Source of the DNA: Roseobacter denitrificans OCh 114
GTDB lineage: Bacteria > Pseudomonadota > Alphaproteobacteria > Rhodobacterales > Rhodobacteraceae
Direction of reading: 5' to 3'
Assembly: GCF_000014045.1 (NCBI RefSeq)
Contig: NC_008386.1
Span: forward strand, 1 to 64,000
Length of the DNA stretch: 64,000 nucleotides
The notes under the pieces were generated by a model. That model had not been told where the DNA came from, did not search any database, and saw nothing but the letters and a program-made list of their open reading frames with translations. The position numbers and the translations under genes were made by a program. Positions 43,038-52,112 of the stretch are shown here, one piece after another; the first letter of the stretch is position 1; every line of letters starts with the position of its first letter.

Positions 43038-46000
43038 GACCAATCCGACTGACGATGACAGCGTTCGGCCCATATGCCGGGACCGAGGTCGTCGAATTCA
43101 CGGCGGCGCTCGATGCCGGGATCTTTGGCATTTACGGCGAAACCGGCGCGGGCAAGACCACGATCTTCGATGGTATCTCTTTCGCTCTGTTTGGACAGTC
43201 CTCCGGGGCAGAGCGCAGCGCAGAGGACATGGTTTGCCATCACGCACACGCAACCGATATCACCAAGGTCGAACTCGTCTTCGATCTCGGCGACGAACGA
43301 TATGTCGTTCAACGCGTTCCCAAGCAGCAGCGCGCGGCGCTACGTGGATCAGGCACCACGACCGAACCGCACCAGGCTTACCTTTTTCGGTCGACCGGCA
43401 TGCCTTTGGCTGAAATTGCAGGCGATAATCTCGGTGACATCGTGGCCGAGAAACAGGTCAACAGGGTCGATCCCGAGATAGAGGCGCTTCTGGGCTACAA
43501 TGCTGCCCAGTTCCGTCAGATCGTGCTGCTGCCCCAGGGCGACTTCCGCAAAATCCTGACCGCACCAAGCGATGAGCGCTCCCCGATCCTGAAACGCCTG
43601 TTCGACGTCCAGCTGTACGAACGCTTTGCGGATCGCATCAAACGCGATGCAGCCGACATTTACCGCCAAATCAATGATGAACGCGTCCGGCGCGACACGC
43701 ATCTGGGTGATCTGAGCGAAGAACAACTGGCCGACGAGATTCGTTCGATGGGCGAAGAGGTCTCCGCACTCGAGACTACCGTGAAAGCAGAGACCGAAAC
43801 GCTGGTGCAATGTCAGAAGGCTTTGTCTGCTGGAGAGGGTCTGGCAGAAAAGTTCGAAGCGAGGGGAGCGGCTGAGACAGAGAAGGCAACGCTCGAGTCT
43901 GCAAGTGAGGCGGTTGAGGAAACCAAGTCCCGTCTTGCAAAGGCGCGTGCGGCCCAAACTGTTCTGGTCGCTGAGTCTGCGATGCGGGCTGCGGGCGAGG
44001 AGGCTGGTGCCGCTCAGACCCGTCACGCTACGGCTAAGGTAAGTTTGTCTTCTGCTCAATCGGCCCTGAGCGTGGCCCAAGAAGCGCTCAATCGGACGGA
44101 GCAGCAGAAGGATAATCGCGACGCTGCCCATGCAAGAGTGCTAGAACTGCAGCGCTTCGAACAAACGCTCGGCCAATCCCACACCCTGCTGGCTGACCTC
44201 GAGGCGGCGAGATCTAAAACGAAGGCAGCGGTTGCGGAGCAGGCGACGGCAGAACGCAACCGAACGAACGCCGAGCAATCACTCACGACGCTCCGCAACC
44301 TCCAGAAAGAGCATCCCGCGCACGTGCGCGCCCTTCAAGAGGTAGGCAATGTTCTGGCGGCGGTGGAGCATGAGGCTGAGGCCTTGGGTCGTTTTGAAAC
44401 GGCCAAGTCCAGGCGCGATCTGCAGGCAGGTGAAGTCGACCGGTTGCAGACCGAGTATGAAAGGCGGAGCACCCACCTCGAAGTCTGCAAGAACGCTCTG
44501 GAGCGCGCAGAGCAGGACCTGACGGAGATACAGGCGCTCCACGTGGCGAGGAAACTTCTTCCCGGAGAGCCCTGTCCGGCTTGTGGCTCGCTGGACCACC
44601 CCAATCCAGCGACCGGCGATCCCGAGCGCCGCGGTCGCCATGACCAGTTCGAGCAGGCGTCGCGGGAGTTTCGCAGCGCCGAACGCGATGAGATCGAAGC
44701 GAAGACCGCACTGGCGGCGGCGAGAGCATCTCTGACCGAAAGGCAGACCGAACTCGACGCCCTCGACCGTCCCGAACGGGATCGAAAGAGCTTCGACCCG
44801 GTTTTGGCAGAAGCACGTGACCGGAGGATTGCACTGGAAGCGGACGCCCGATTTGTCGATCTCGAAAGCAAGATCGCCATGGCCGAAACGGCCGCCGGGG
44901 AGACAACCTCCCATCATGAGCGCGCGCGCCAGGATGTTTCTGAGGCCAGAGACGCGGAGACACGCGCGCAGACGTCCTACGACACCCTTCTGCGAGATGT
45001 GCCCGAGAATTGGCGGCAAGGCGGTGCCTTGGCCTCAGCACTGTCAGCCGCTGTATCTGCGCGGGGCGAACTCGTTGCTGCCCACGAGACGGCCACAAAC
45101 GGCGAAAAGGCGGCCGCTGTCGCCCTTAGTGCCGCAGAGCAAGGTGTGACGAGTGCGGTGGCAGAAGTCGACCGAACAGCCCAGGCATTTACAAAGGCCC
45201 AAGCGGAGTTCACCGAGAGGCTTGGAACGGCAGGGCTGGATGAGGCTGGGTTCAAAGTTGCAAAGGCTGACGTCGCGCAGTCCGACGCGCTGGAGGAACA
45301 GATCAACTCATTCAACGAGCGCGTTGCTGCCAACAAGGCCCAACTCGCACGGCTGGCGAACGAAATCAGTAATCGAAGCCCTCCAGACGTCGAGGCGTTG
45401 ACGGCTGCAAAAGAATCCGCGCAGACGAAGCTGGAAACCAGTCAGCAGACTCACATTCGCTTGCAGCGCGACCTGGAAGCAAAGTTCGAAACGCAACGAA
45501 AAGTCGCAGCGCTTTCCATCCGTATCGCTGCCCTCGAAGCGGAGTACGGTCCGGTTGGCGGCCTCGCAGACCTGGTCAACGGCAATAATGAGCGGAAGGT
45601 TCGGCTCCCGGACTTTGCAATTGCCGCGATGTTCGATGAGGTTCTCGTCGCCGCCAATCAACGGCTCGGTCCCATGACGGGCGGACGTTACCAGCTCCTC
45701 CGCCCGGAAGATGCTGTTGGAGGGCGACAGAAACGTGGGTTGGATATCGCCGTCTTCGACGCCAACACCGAGAAGTCGCGACCTACAAAGACGCTGTCCG
45801 GCGGCGAGGGATTTCAGGCGTCGCTTGCCCTTGCCCTCGGTCTCTCCGATGTCGTTCAGCAGAACAGTGGTGGGATCAAGCTCGATGCGATTTTCATCGA
45901 CGAGGGTTTCGGCACCCTGGACGAAGATACCCTGAATACGGCGCTTGAGACGCTTTACGAACTGACCAACGACAAGCGGTCGGTGGGGCTGATCTCCCAT

Positions 46001-46093
46001 ACCGAACAGGTGAAATCCATGATCACCGACGGGTTTGACATCGAAGTCACGCCGTCCGGTTCCCACATCCACACGCGGAGATCCGCGGCATAA
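43034..46093 (+). CDS. sbcC: Exonuclease subunit SbcC (Rad50-like)
   Basis: The 1,019-residue SMC-like ATPase has Walker A GIYGETGAGKTTIFDG (near residue 35), QRQIVLLPQGDFRKIL-type Q-loop sequence, two long coiled-coil arms with zinc-hook CPAC (about residue 514), the ABC signature KTLSGGEGFQASLALALG and Walker B AIFIDEGFGTLDED. It should form the SbcCD complex with the overlapping upstream gene. It is followed 15 bases later by an HNH gene on the same strand. Confidence 0.94.
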   Translation: MRPIRLTMTAFGPYAGTEVVEFTAALDAGIFGIYGETGAGKTTIFDGISFALFGQSSGAERSAEDMVCHHAHATDITKVELVFDLGDERYVVQRVPKQQRAALRGSGTTTEPHQAYLFRSTGMPLAEIAGDNLGDIVAEKQVNRVDPEIEALLGYNAAQFRQIVLLPQGDFRKILTAPSDERSPILKRLFDVQLYERFADRIKRDAADIYRQINDERVRRDTHLGDLSEEQLADEIRSMGEEVSALETTVKAETETLVQCQKALSAGEGLAEKFEARGAAETEKATLESASEAVEETKSRLAKARAAQTVLVAESAMRAAGEEAGAAQTRHATAKVSLSSAQSALSVAQEALNRTEQQKDNRDAAHARVLELQRFEQTLGQSHTLLADLEAARSKTKAAVAEQATAERNRTNAEQSLTTLRNLQKEHPAHVRALQEVGNVLAAVEHEAEALGRFETAKSRRDLQAGEVDRLQTEYERRSTHLEVCKNALERAEQDLTEIQALHVARKLLPGEPCPACGSLDHPNPATGDPERRGRHDQFEQASREFRSAERDEIEAKTALAAARASLTERQTELDALDRPERDRKSFDPVLAEARDRRIALEADARFVDLESKIAMAETAAGETTSHHERARQDVSEARDAETRAQTSYDTLLRDVPENWRQGGALASALSAAVSARGELVAAHETATNGEKAAAVALSAAEQGVTSAVAEVDRTAQAFTKAQAEFTERLGTAGLDEAGFKVAKADVAQSDALEEQINSFNERVAANKAQLARLANEISNRSPPDVEALTAAKESAQTKLETSQQTHIRLQRDLEAKFETQRKVAALSIRIAALEAEYGPVGGLADLVNGNNERKVRLPDFAIAAMFDEVLVAANQRLGPMTGGRYQLLRPEDAVGGRQKRGLDIAVFDANTEKSRPTKTLSGGEGFQASLALALGLSDVVQQNSGGIKLDAIFIDEGFGTLDEDTLNTALETLYELTNDKRSVGLISHTEQVKSMITDGFDIEVTPSGSHIHTRRSAA

Positions 46094-46108
46094 CCAAAGG
46101 AGCTCTCA

Positions 46109-46399
46109 ATGCCGTATTCTACAAATCCCAAAGCCCAGCACGTTTGGAACAAAGCGCGACCCGTCAAAGGTAAAAATCCCAACCTTTATAGACGGGATGC
46201 GCAAGGCAACGTGATCTACAAGCCTGCCTACAACAGAGACAGTGCCATGGGTTGGCAAGTTGACCATGTCTGGCCGCGGTCAAAAGGCGGCTCAGATGCG
46301 CGGAAGAACCTTCAGGCGCTGCAGACGGGTGCCAACAAGCGCAAGTCTAACAAGACACCAAGGCTGACAAAGGTTTCGTCTCGCAGGCGCCAGTGGTGA
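46109..46399 (+). CDS. Small HNH endonuclease-like protein following sbcCD
   Basis: The 96-residue product has the HNH motif WQVDHVWPRSKGGSDARKN followed by LQALQTGANKRKSN, which supplies the second asparagine and histidine-replacing residues of the family. An AAGGAG ribosome binding site precedes the ATG, and only 15 bases separate it from sbcC, so it is likely in the same operon. Lone HNH proteins of this size nick or cut DNA. Its link to SbcCD suggests a defence or mobile-element role. Confidence 0.8.
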   Translation: MPYSTNPKAQHVWNKARPVKGKNPNLYRRDAQGNVIYKPAYNRDSAMGWQVDHVWPRSKGGSDARKNLQALQTGANKRKSNKTPRLTKVSSRRRQW

Positions 46400-46443
46400 A
46401 TCCTGACGGGTTGAAACCGCACGTAAACTAGTACGGCGATTGG

Positions 46444-46686
46444 TCATGCGAAGGAGGCGTTTTTTCGGCTCAGTCCAGTTTCGGCTGCATGCAGTTCTAT
46501 GCCGTCTAATCCGGCACGGGCGAGAAAGACTGCCTTCAATCGGCTATTAGCGCTGTGCCCTAGACCTAAGATCCGCGTTCCCATTTCCAACCATTCGCTG
46601 AGGCGGTGTGACAAAAGGTGATCTTCACGACCTAAGCGCGGGAGAGATTGGACGACACCAATCGCAGGCTGACCGATTGATTTCAA
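46444..46686 (-). CDS. Hypothetical 80-residue protein downstream of the AAA_13 gene
   Basis: This frame starts with TTG four bases after the stop of the AAA_13 C-terminal frame. The product (HRLSEWLEMGTRILGLG, ARAGLDGIELHAAE) looks moderately protein-like, but no convincing ribosome binding site at normal spacing exists and I recognise no family. It might be a fragment of a longer gene or a chance frame. Confidence 0.3.
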   Translation of the reverse strand: MKSIGQPAIGVVQSLPRLGREDHLLSHRLSEWLEMGTRILGLGHSANSRLKAVFLARAGLDGIELHAAETGLSRKNASFA

Positions 46687-46689
46687 TCC

Positions 46690-47658
46690 TCATGCCTTGG
46701 CCGCTTTCTTAACCAGCTCCAATTGACCCACCGCATAGTGTTCCACAACAACCAACGTTTCCTTGCAGGCGAGCACCAGATCATCTGGCGGAGGCGTCTC
46801 GTCGTAGTATGTACCGTGGCATAGCGAGTTGATCAGGACGCTCTTGAGCGTCATGCCTTCCTCGCCAGCAAGATGCTTAACGAAATCCGTCAGGCTGTCG
46901 GACTTGTCTGGCCTGCAGAAGCGACCAATCGCCTCCAACACTGAACGGATCGAATTTGCGGTCCGGTGATCAGGGTCCTTGCCGTTCGCCACCTCGTAGA
47001 TGTCGATCAGCTGCTCCTGGAAGGGCGCGATATATTTGTTAAGGCGAGCAAGATTGTGGCTCTTGCCGTCGGTGTGCAATGCAAACGCAGCGTTATCATC
47101 GACCACACGGTTCGTAAGTGAGATATTGAAGAAATAGCTGCTATGGGTCAGAAGGAGCAATTCTGGTCTCCAGCATGTGGTGCCATCAATCTTACCTGGA
47201 TTGATGGAAATCTCGCCCTGGTCCGAGATATTCAGGTTCTTCAAAGTCTGTGCAATTGCGAAAACAAAATCATAAGACATCGACGTAACTGGATCATCAA
47301 ATACAAGAAACAACTCTTTGTAGTCGCTGCCTGTCGCCACCTTCTTGTGTGCACATGCAATGAAATAGCAGAATGCAATTGCTGTCTTCTCGCCATCGCT
47401 CAACGTGCGATGCGGTCCGCGAGCCATTTCCCGTTCTCCGCGCTTCAAAACAAAGCTCGTCTTGTCAAAGATATATTTCTCAGCGAAGAATTCTCTTAGG
47501 AGCAATTCGAACGTCTCTGCAACTCGATCTCGTGCTTGTGCTGACGGGCTTGCCTTCTCAAGCTGAATCACATCACCATGTTTCGATACCGCATCGGCCT
47601 GAAGCCCGCGCACAGTCTCGATATCCGGCCCAGTTGCCGATGGTAAATTCGCGCTCAA
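46690..47658 (-). pseudogene. C-terminal part of a frameshifted AAA_13 (RloC/PrrC-like) ATPase gene
   Basis: This frame continues the gene that starts at 49015, shifted by one base. It carries the ABC-type signature TLSDGEKTAIAFCYF and Walker B LFLVFDDPVTSMSYDF. After that come HSSYFF and a C-terminal domain with IRSVLEAIGRF (Arg-x3-Glu) and NSLCHGTYY (His), which resembles the Arg-Glu-His set of PrrC/RloC anticodon nucleases. Joined with the upstream frame it makes about 775 residues, the normal family length. Alone it lacks Walker A, so it is probably inactive unless the frames are joined. Confidence 0.75.
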
Positions 47659-49015
47659 ACACAGTGCAGGCCTTCCGCTGTAGTGTTCTGCGCTCTTCGT
47701 CAGCCTTCTCCACAGCCGAAGTCAGCGCTTGCGCCTTGTCATTGTTTTCGTTGATGACGGCGTTGATTGCAGTGACGCATGCAGGCAGGTTCTCGGCAGG
47801 AAGTGCGGATGCTGTTCCAAGTGCAGCAGCCTTCTGTTCGATGACCGACTTTAGAGCCGATATCGCTTCCCGCACATTCTTCAGCTCATTCGCTGCGTCA
47901 CCGACTTCTGTATCTTTCTTCGAAGGCACATGGCGTTTGAGATTGTCGTAGCGGGATTTCTGCCTTGCAAGCTGGGTTTCTGTTTGATCCAGCTGCGTTT
48001 CCATCTGTTTGAGCTTCCGGAAGAAATCCCTCAACTCCGCTTTGTGTTTCTCTTCCTCGTCTTCAAAATACTCTATATAGGCGTCAATGATTGCCTTGGG
48101 GTTGGGTTCAGCAATCCCTTGTTCGCAGAAAGGGCACTCCGTCCGGTGCTCATCACGAACGATCTTTGCGCCTTCTTCGTAGAAGCCGTGATGGGCGTCG
48201 ATCTTCTTCTTGATTGCATCGGAGACACTTGACGGAGACGTCAAGCATTCAAGCGACGCGGCAAGGGCGTCCAGATCGATATCGTTGGTTCCGACAGCCT
48301 CTACCTGCCCAGGATAGACAGGTTCTGCGGGTATCGCCTTGAGGCTATCAAGGTCCTTGATGATTTCGGCAAGTGACTGCTCCGGATCTTCGGGCTTCTC
48401 CTGAATGGTCTCAAGGAGCTTCTCCAAAGAAAGAGCCTTGTACTCTCTCAGTTGCTTATTGATCCCCGCCTTTTCGTGCAATTCCGCTTCTTTCGCGGTA
48501 GTAAATTTCCCTTCAAGAGCATTGTAAGCCTCGAAGGCCTTTTGCCTTGCCTCCTCCAACGCCTTGTTCGCATCAACAAGCTTGATGTTCTCGCTATCGA
48601 CAGCGATCTGGTTCTCTATTTCGCCATCCAGTTCGTATTTGCGCTCCCGCAACTCTTCCTGCACGAAGTCTTCCGAGAACACGTGGAAGATTGTGTCATT
48701 GACTGTCGCTGTGACCTTGTCTCCCGCCTTTTGCAGGTCAAGCGTGCCCATCGCCGTTGTCCCGCGAGAAATGGCGAATGAACCAGAGTGGTCGGCGGAC
48801 TCATCCGACACAAGGTTGAAAGCTGCCCCTGAAACGTCTTCCTGCTGCCCATGCAGGTCGAGATATCTGAACGCCCGCGACAGGAATGATTTACCAATAC
48901 CATTTCGCGCGAAAACCAAATTTTGATTATTCTTCGTTAACTCCCCATCGAGCGTTAAAACGGGTCCAAGATGTCGGGCGGACACAGAGAATTTCGGCTT
49001 TGGTGCTGTATTCAT
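47573..49015 (-). pseudogene. N-terminal part of a frameshifted AAA_13 (RloC/PrrC-like) zinc-hook ATPase gene
   Basis: The frame from the ATG at 49015 encodes Walker A NLVFARNGIGKSFLSRAF (residues 32-49), long coiled coils, and a zinc-hook motif TECPFCEQG (Cys 294 and 297). It then stops early at 47573, after coil sequence (LQRKACTVFEREFTIGNWAG). The zinc hook in the middle of the coils, plus the Walker B and nuclease-like motifs in the next frame, match RloC, a translation-blocking anticodon nuclease family. The frameshift lies between about 47573 and 47640. Confidence 0.75.
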
Positions 49016-49283
49016 TATCGTCTTTCAAATCCAACGATCCGTGAAAACTTTGGACCTTTGCGTCTATCGTCTGTGATTTCTAACACAAGCGATGAGGGGC
49101 TAGCATTCTCGCGCCATTGAGGCCCGCCATGCTGTCGTGCGTCAAGATCATCTCATATTAACTTGAAGCCTTGTGCCGTGGCACAGATAAAATCAGCAGA
49201 TGGCCAATTAGGTGAAGCGAAGGTCTGTTTCGCAACTTGCCCGCAAGTGTGTTCGCACGGTCCCGAACATCTGCCTGCCGTGC

Positions 49284-50192
49284 TCAGTGCCTGAGGACAT
49301 CCAGAATATCGGCCCGCTCCAGGGCGCGTCGCAGCGCATGGTTCGAAACCCTCACATAGATCTCTGTTGTTCTTAGGCTGGCATGCCCAAGCAGCGCCTG
49401 CACCATGCGGATGTCGGTGCCTTCCTCGATCAACAGCGTTGCAGCGGAATGGCGGAATCGGTGTGGCGTCAGATGCGGCGTGATCCCCAAGCGGTGTGAC
49501 AGCACGCGCAACCGTTTCCGAAACGTCTGCGACCGCAGCCGACGGCCAACGGCGTTCAAGAACAGCGGCGACTTCAGGGAGTCGTGCCTGACGCGATCTG
49601 CGCAATATCGTCGAAACATCTCTTGCAGCTCCGCGTTCGGCACAAAGACCATCCGCTCCTTGTTGCCTTTGCCACGCACGATCATTTGTGACGCATCGGC
49701 AGTAACGTCGCAGATCTTCAGGGTGGTGAGTTCGCTGATCCGGAGACCGGTCACAATCAGCAGTTTGATCATCAGGATGGTGACCTCCTGATCTGCGGGT
49801 TGCGCGCCGGTTGGCCCGGTTTCCGACTGCAATACTGCTTTCAGCGTTTCTCGGTCGACTGGGCGCGGAAGGCGCCGGGGGATCCGGACCGAGATACGAA
49901 CGTCCGCAAACGGGGAGGGCAGGGCGCTGTTCCGGTCGGCGCGCCAGGCAAAGTACGATTTGAGGGTGACCAGCCGCCGCTCGATGGAGGCAGGCTTGGC
50001 GTGCAGCTCATCGCGCAGATGGCTGTGGTAGGCGAGGATGTCGTCTTTCGACAGTGGATCGGCGAGGTGATACTCCTTGGTGAAGCGTGCGAAGGTGCGC
50101 AGATCCTGGGCATAGGCCCGCAGCGTGTGATTGCCGACACCGCGTTCATCGCGGCAGGCAGTGACGAAGGCGGTGTGATCGAGATGAGGCAT
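49284..50192 (-). CDS. Tyrosine recombinase, XerC/D-like
   Basis: The 302-residue protein has the SAM-like core-binding domain (VGNHTLRAYAQDLRTFARF) and the catalytic residues: Arg in VTGLRISELTTLK, Lys in RGKGNKERMV, His-x-x-Arg in TPHRFRHSAATLL, His in ALLGHASLRTTEIYVRVS with the tyrosine in EIYV. It is therefore likely active. It lies at the right-hand end of the defence cluster and may have moved it. Confidence 0.92.
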   Translation of the reverse strand: MPHLDHTAFVTACRDERGVGNHTLRAYAQDLRTFARFTKEYHLADPLSKDDILAYHSHLRDELHAKPASIERRLVTLKSYFAWRADRNSALPSPFADVRISVRIPRRLPRPVDRETLKAVLQSETGPTGAQPADQEVTILMIKLLIVTGLRISELTTLKICDVTADASQMIVRGKGNKERMVFVPNAELQEMFRRYCADRVRHDSLKSPLFLNAVGRRLRSQTFRKRLRVLSHRLGITPHLTPHRFRHSAATLLIEEGTDIRMVQALLGHASLRTTEIYVRVSNHALRRALERADILDVLRH

Positions 50193-50312
50193 GGTGGACT
50201 CCTGTTGAGGTGTCCTGCCAGTGCATCACAGCATTTGAGATCGCTGAAATCGAGGCTCTCGCGAGGTAACGATAATGGCCCCCATTATCGATCCAGAGCT
50301 CGCTGCGATCCT

Positions 50313-50930
50313 TTAACCAAGCGAGGTCATCATATCCAACAGCTTGTGGCGTATTTGTGAGCCTTTCAGATAGGCATCAGTGGTACCGATCCATTGCTCT
50401 GGGTCTACGCTTCCGAACAGACCAGTGTTGACCTTATCGGAGTTGCCATAGATTGGGTTATGCACTGCATGCAACTGGTCCCAGTTGCGATAGGTCTGAT
50501 CCGTTGTGGCAAGCTTTTCCAATGCCTTGAACCAGAACTCCACTTGGTCGAACAACACTGTTGATTTCTCCACCGGTGAAAGCTCATTGCCATCGCGGTC
50601 GGTGGAAAAGCCGCCCAAGGACAGCCAGATGATCACTTCGATCGTATAGATGCGCAACCCATCCCACCCTTTTGCACGGTCATCTGGAAGTCGGGAAAAG
50701 GTCACAGGATATTCCGCGAACTTTCCAAAAACGGAAGTCGGAAAATCGTTGATGGTTTCTATCTGACCAATACATTTGCTGATCAAGAAATGGAACATAT
50801 AGACGGCCAGCATCCCACCGTAATAGTCGATGGGGTCAGGGCGCTGGATGATGAAACTGTTTTGCAGCCCGCCAATCGGTTGCCGAAGAGTGTCATCCAC
50901 ATCTTGGCGGGACTCGGTCAATCGTTTCAT
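50313..50930 (-). CDS. Hypothetical protein, 205 residues
   Basis: I do not recognise the family. The protein is mixed in composition, with aromatic-rich stretches (DPIDYYGGMLAVYMFHFLISKCIG, EVIIWLSLGGFSTDRDG, VEFWFKALEKLATT). Its ATG overlaps the stop of an upstream 92-codon frame as ATGA, which suggests an operon, although the two frames could also be one broken gene. No nearby motif gives a function. Confidence 0.6.
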   Translation of the reverse strand: MKRLTESRQDVDDTLRQPIGGLQNSFIIQRPDPIDYYGGMLAVYMFHFLISKCIGQIETINDFPTSVFGKFAEYPVTFSRLPDDRAKGWDGLRIYTIEVIIWLSLGGFSTDRDGNELSPVEKSTVLFDQVEFWFKALEKLATTDQTYRNWDQLHAVHNPIYGNSDKVNTGLFGSVDPEQWIGTTDAYLKGSQIRHKLLDMMTSLG

Positions 50931-51205
50931 CCGAAGATGCTGGTTTGGCAGAACATCTGTGATCTCAAAGACATCTGCTGATCCTTGTCGAGCGCGAGCA
51001 GGAGAGGGAGGGGTTGGAGCAGGCGGTGTCGTCTGAGCGAAGTCAGGAAAGCGTCAAAGAACGCCTCAGTGCCGTGCTGGATCGGGTAAAACCCGTGACT
51101 GTTGAGAGGGATCGAGAGGGGCGCGAACTGGGCAAAGCTCTCGAGAAAAAGCGGGAGCTTGGGCGCAAAATCGACAGAGAAAGAGGGCTCAATCGGTAGG
51201 GCCAT
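50927..51205 (-). CDS. Hypothetical protein, 92 residues
   Basis: The ATG at 51205 begins a frame (PSFSVDFAPKLPLFLESFAQ and HGTEAFFDAFLTSLRRHRL) ending in an ATGA overlap with the 205-residue gene. There is no strong ribosome binding site and no known family. Overlap with the next gene is the best evidence that it is real. Confidence 0.42.
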   Translation of the reverse strand: MALPIEPSFSVDFAPKLPLFLESFAQFAPLSIPLNSHGFYPIQHGTEAFFDAFLTSLRRHRLLQPLPLLLALDKDQQMSLRSQMFCQTSIFG

Positions 51206-51671
51206 AATAATGGGTCTGTCTCGTGGAGAAATACCCGGCTTCGCGCGATTTAAGCATACCAACTGGACATACTTGCTTTTTAACCTGTAAGTTATTGATT
51301 TTGCTGATCTCAAATTTGCCCCAAACAAACACTTTTTAAAATGGACACGTCATGAAGGCGGTGCCTGACTTAGTTCACCAAAAGGCGGAAAGGCCGATAA
51401 GTATATCGGTAGCTTCTCCACTCCATATGACAGCAGACAACTGTTTGAGCGCTGAAATTATACGCAAAACTTGGGCTTTTATATCTTGGAAACTGAGTTG
51501 TTGCGCCCCGCGTTAACCATGATTCCACTTTTTAACCCTTTATTAACCAATTTACTTGCCACACGCGATGGTGGCGTATTTACCTCGGTTGTCGGGCCGG
51601 TTGCGTAGGTGCAGTTGAGGCAAAAAAAGATGAAGTGTTAGTGGGCTGTGGAATGCAGCGAGTTTGGATTT
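51206..51671. other. AT-rich intergenic region upstream of the RTX gene cluster
   Basis: The 466 bases before the first membrane-anchor gene are AT-rich and have no supported gene. They contain TTAACC-type motifs near 51513-51546 that resemble CtrA-binding sites, and they are the likely place for the promoter of the downstream genes. Confidence 0.55.
51513..51546. promoter_or_regulatory. Candidate CtrA-binding sites upstream of the RTX cluster
   Basis: TTAACCAT at 51513-51520 is a perfect match to the CtrA half-site. TTAA at 51532-51535 and TTAA at 51543-51546 are spaced by exactly seven bases, the TTAA-N7-TTAA full consensus. CtrA controls motility and secretion genes in many Rhodobacterales. 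This is a sequence match only. Confidence 0.55.
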
Positions 51672-52112
51672 ATGAAGCTGTTATATGCCATAATTTTTTT
51701 AACGGTTCTGATCGCGGTACTGTTCTTCGCCGACAAGTATGGTACTCGAATGGCGACGTCATATCTAACCGCTGACAATTCTCCAATATATGATCGCGCC
51801 GATCCGCGCGATATTGATTGGGAGGCCCCAGATCCCCAAGCCTGCGAGTTTGCTCGCCTCTGGGGAATTTTCCCATACCAGACTTGTTACTATAGAGTTC
51901 CCAGTCCCGTCGATCCTAATGAAGATGTTTTTGGTTTTCTGCTCACAGCGCCGCCCAGGTTTTTCTCGCCGCCATTCGACTTGGTTAGTGGGCGAACTCC
52001 TGAAAGCTATCGTTTCATTTTGCCTGTTCAAACGGAAGTACGCTTCGTTTTCTTCCCGGACGGCACGTTCATAGAGCGCCGGAAGCGGGACGACAGGACC
52101 AATGATGTCTAA
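51672..52112 (+). CDS. Membrane-anchored protein of unknown function, 146 residues
   Basis: I chose the ATG at 51672; an in-frame GTG at 51648 would add eight residues. The protein has one N-terminal membrane helix (LLYAIIFLTVLIAVLFFA) and an exported soluble part with two cysteines (QACEFARLWG, YQTCYYRV). The family is not recognised. It overlaps the next gene by 11 bases and forms a small operon leading to the RTX gene, so it might help that protein. Confidence 0.65.
   Translation: MKLLYAIIFLTVLIAVLFFADKYGTRMATSYLTADNSPIYDRADPRDIDWEAPDPQACEFARLWGIFPYQTCYYRVPSPVDPNEDVFGFLLTAPPRFFSPPFDLVSGRTPESYRFILPVQTEVRFVFFPDGTFIERRKRDDRTNDV

Noticed and set aside
43349..45098. Several long minus-strand frames within sbcC
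   Set aside because: All are antisense to the coiled-coil part of sbcC and show low-complexity serine and arginine patterns typical of reading the complement.
47560..47660. Programmed frameshift joining the two AAA_13 frames
   Set aside because: No slippery heptamer or downstream stem structure of a usual -1 site is seen, and the shift needed is +1, so an inserted base is the simpler reading.
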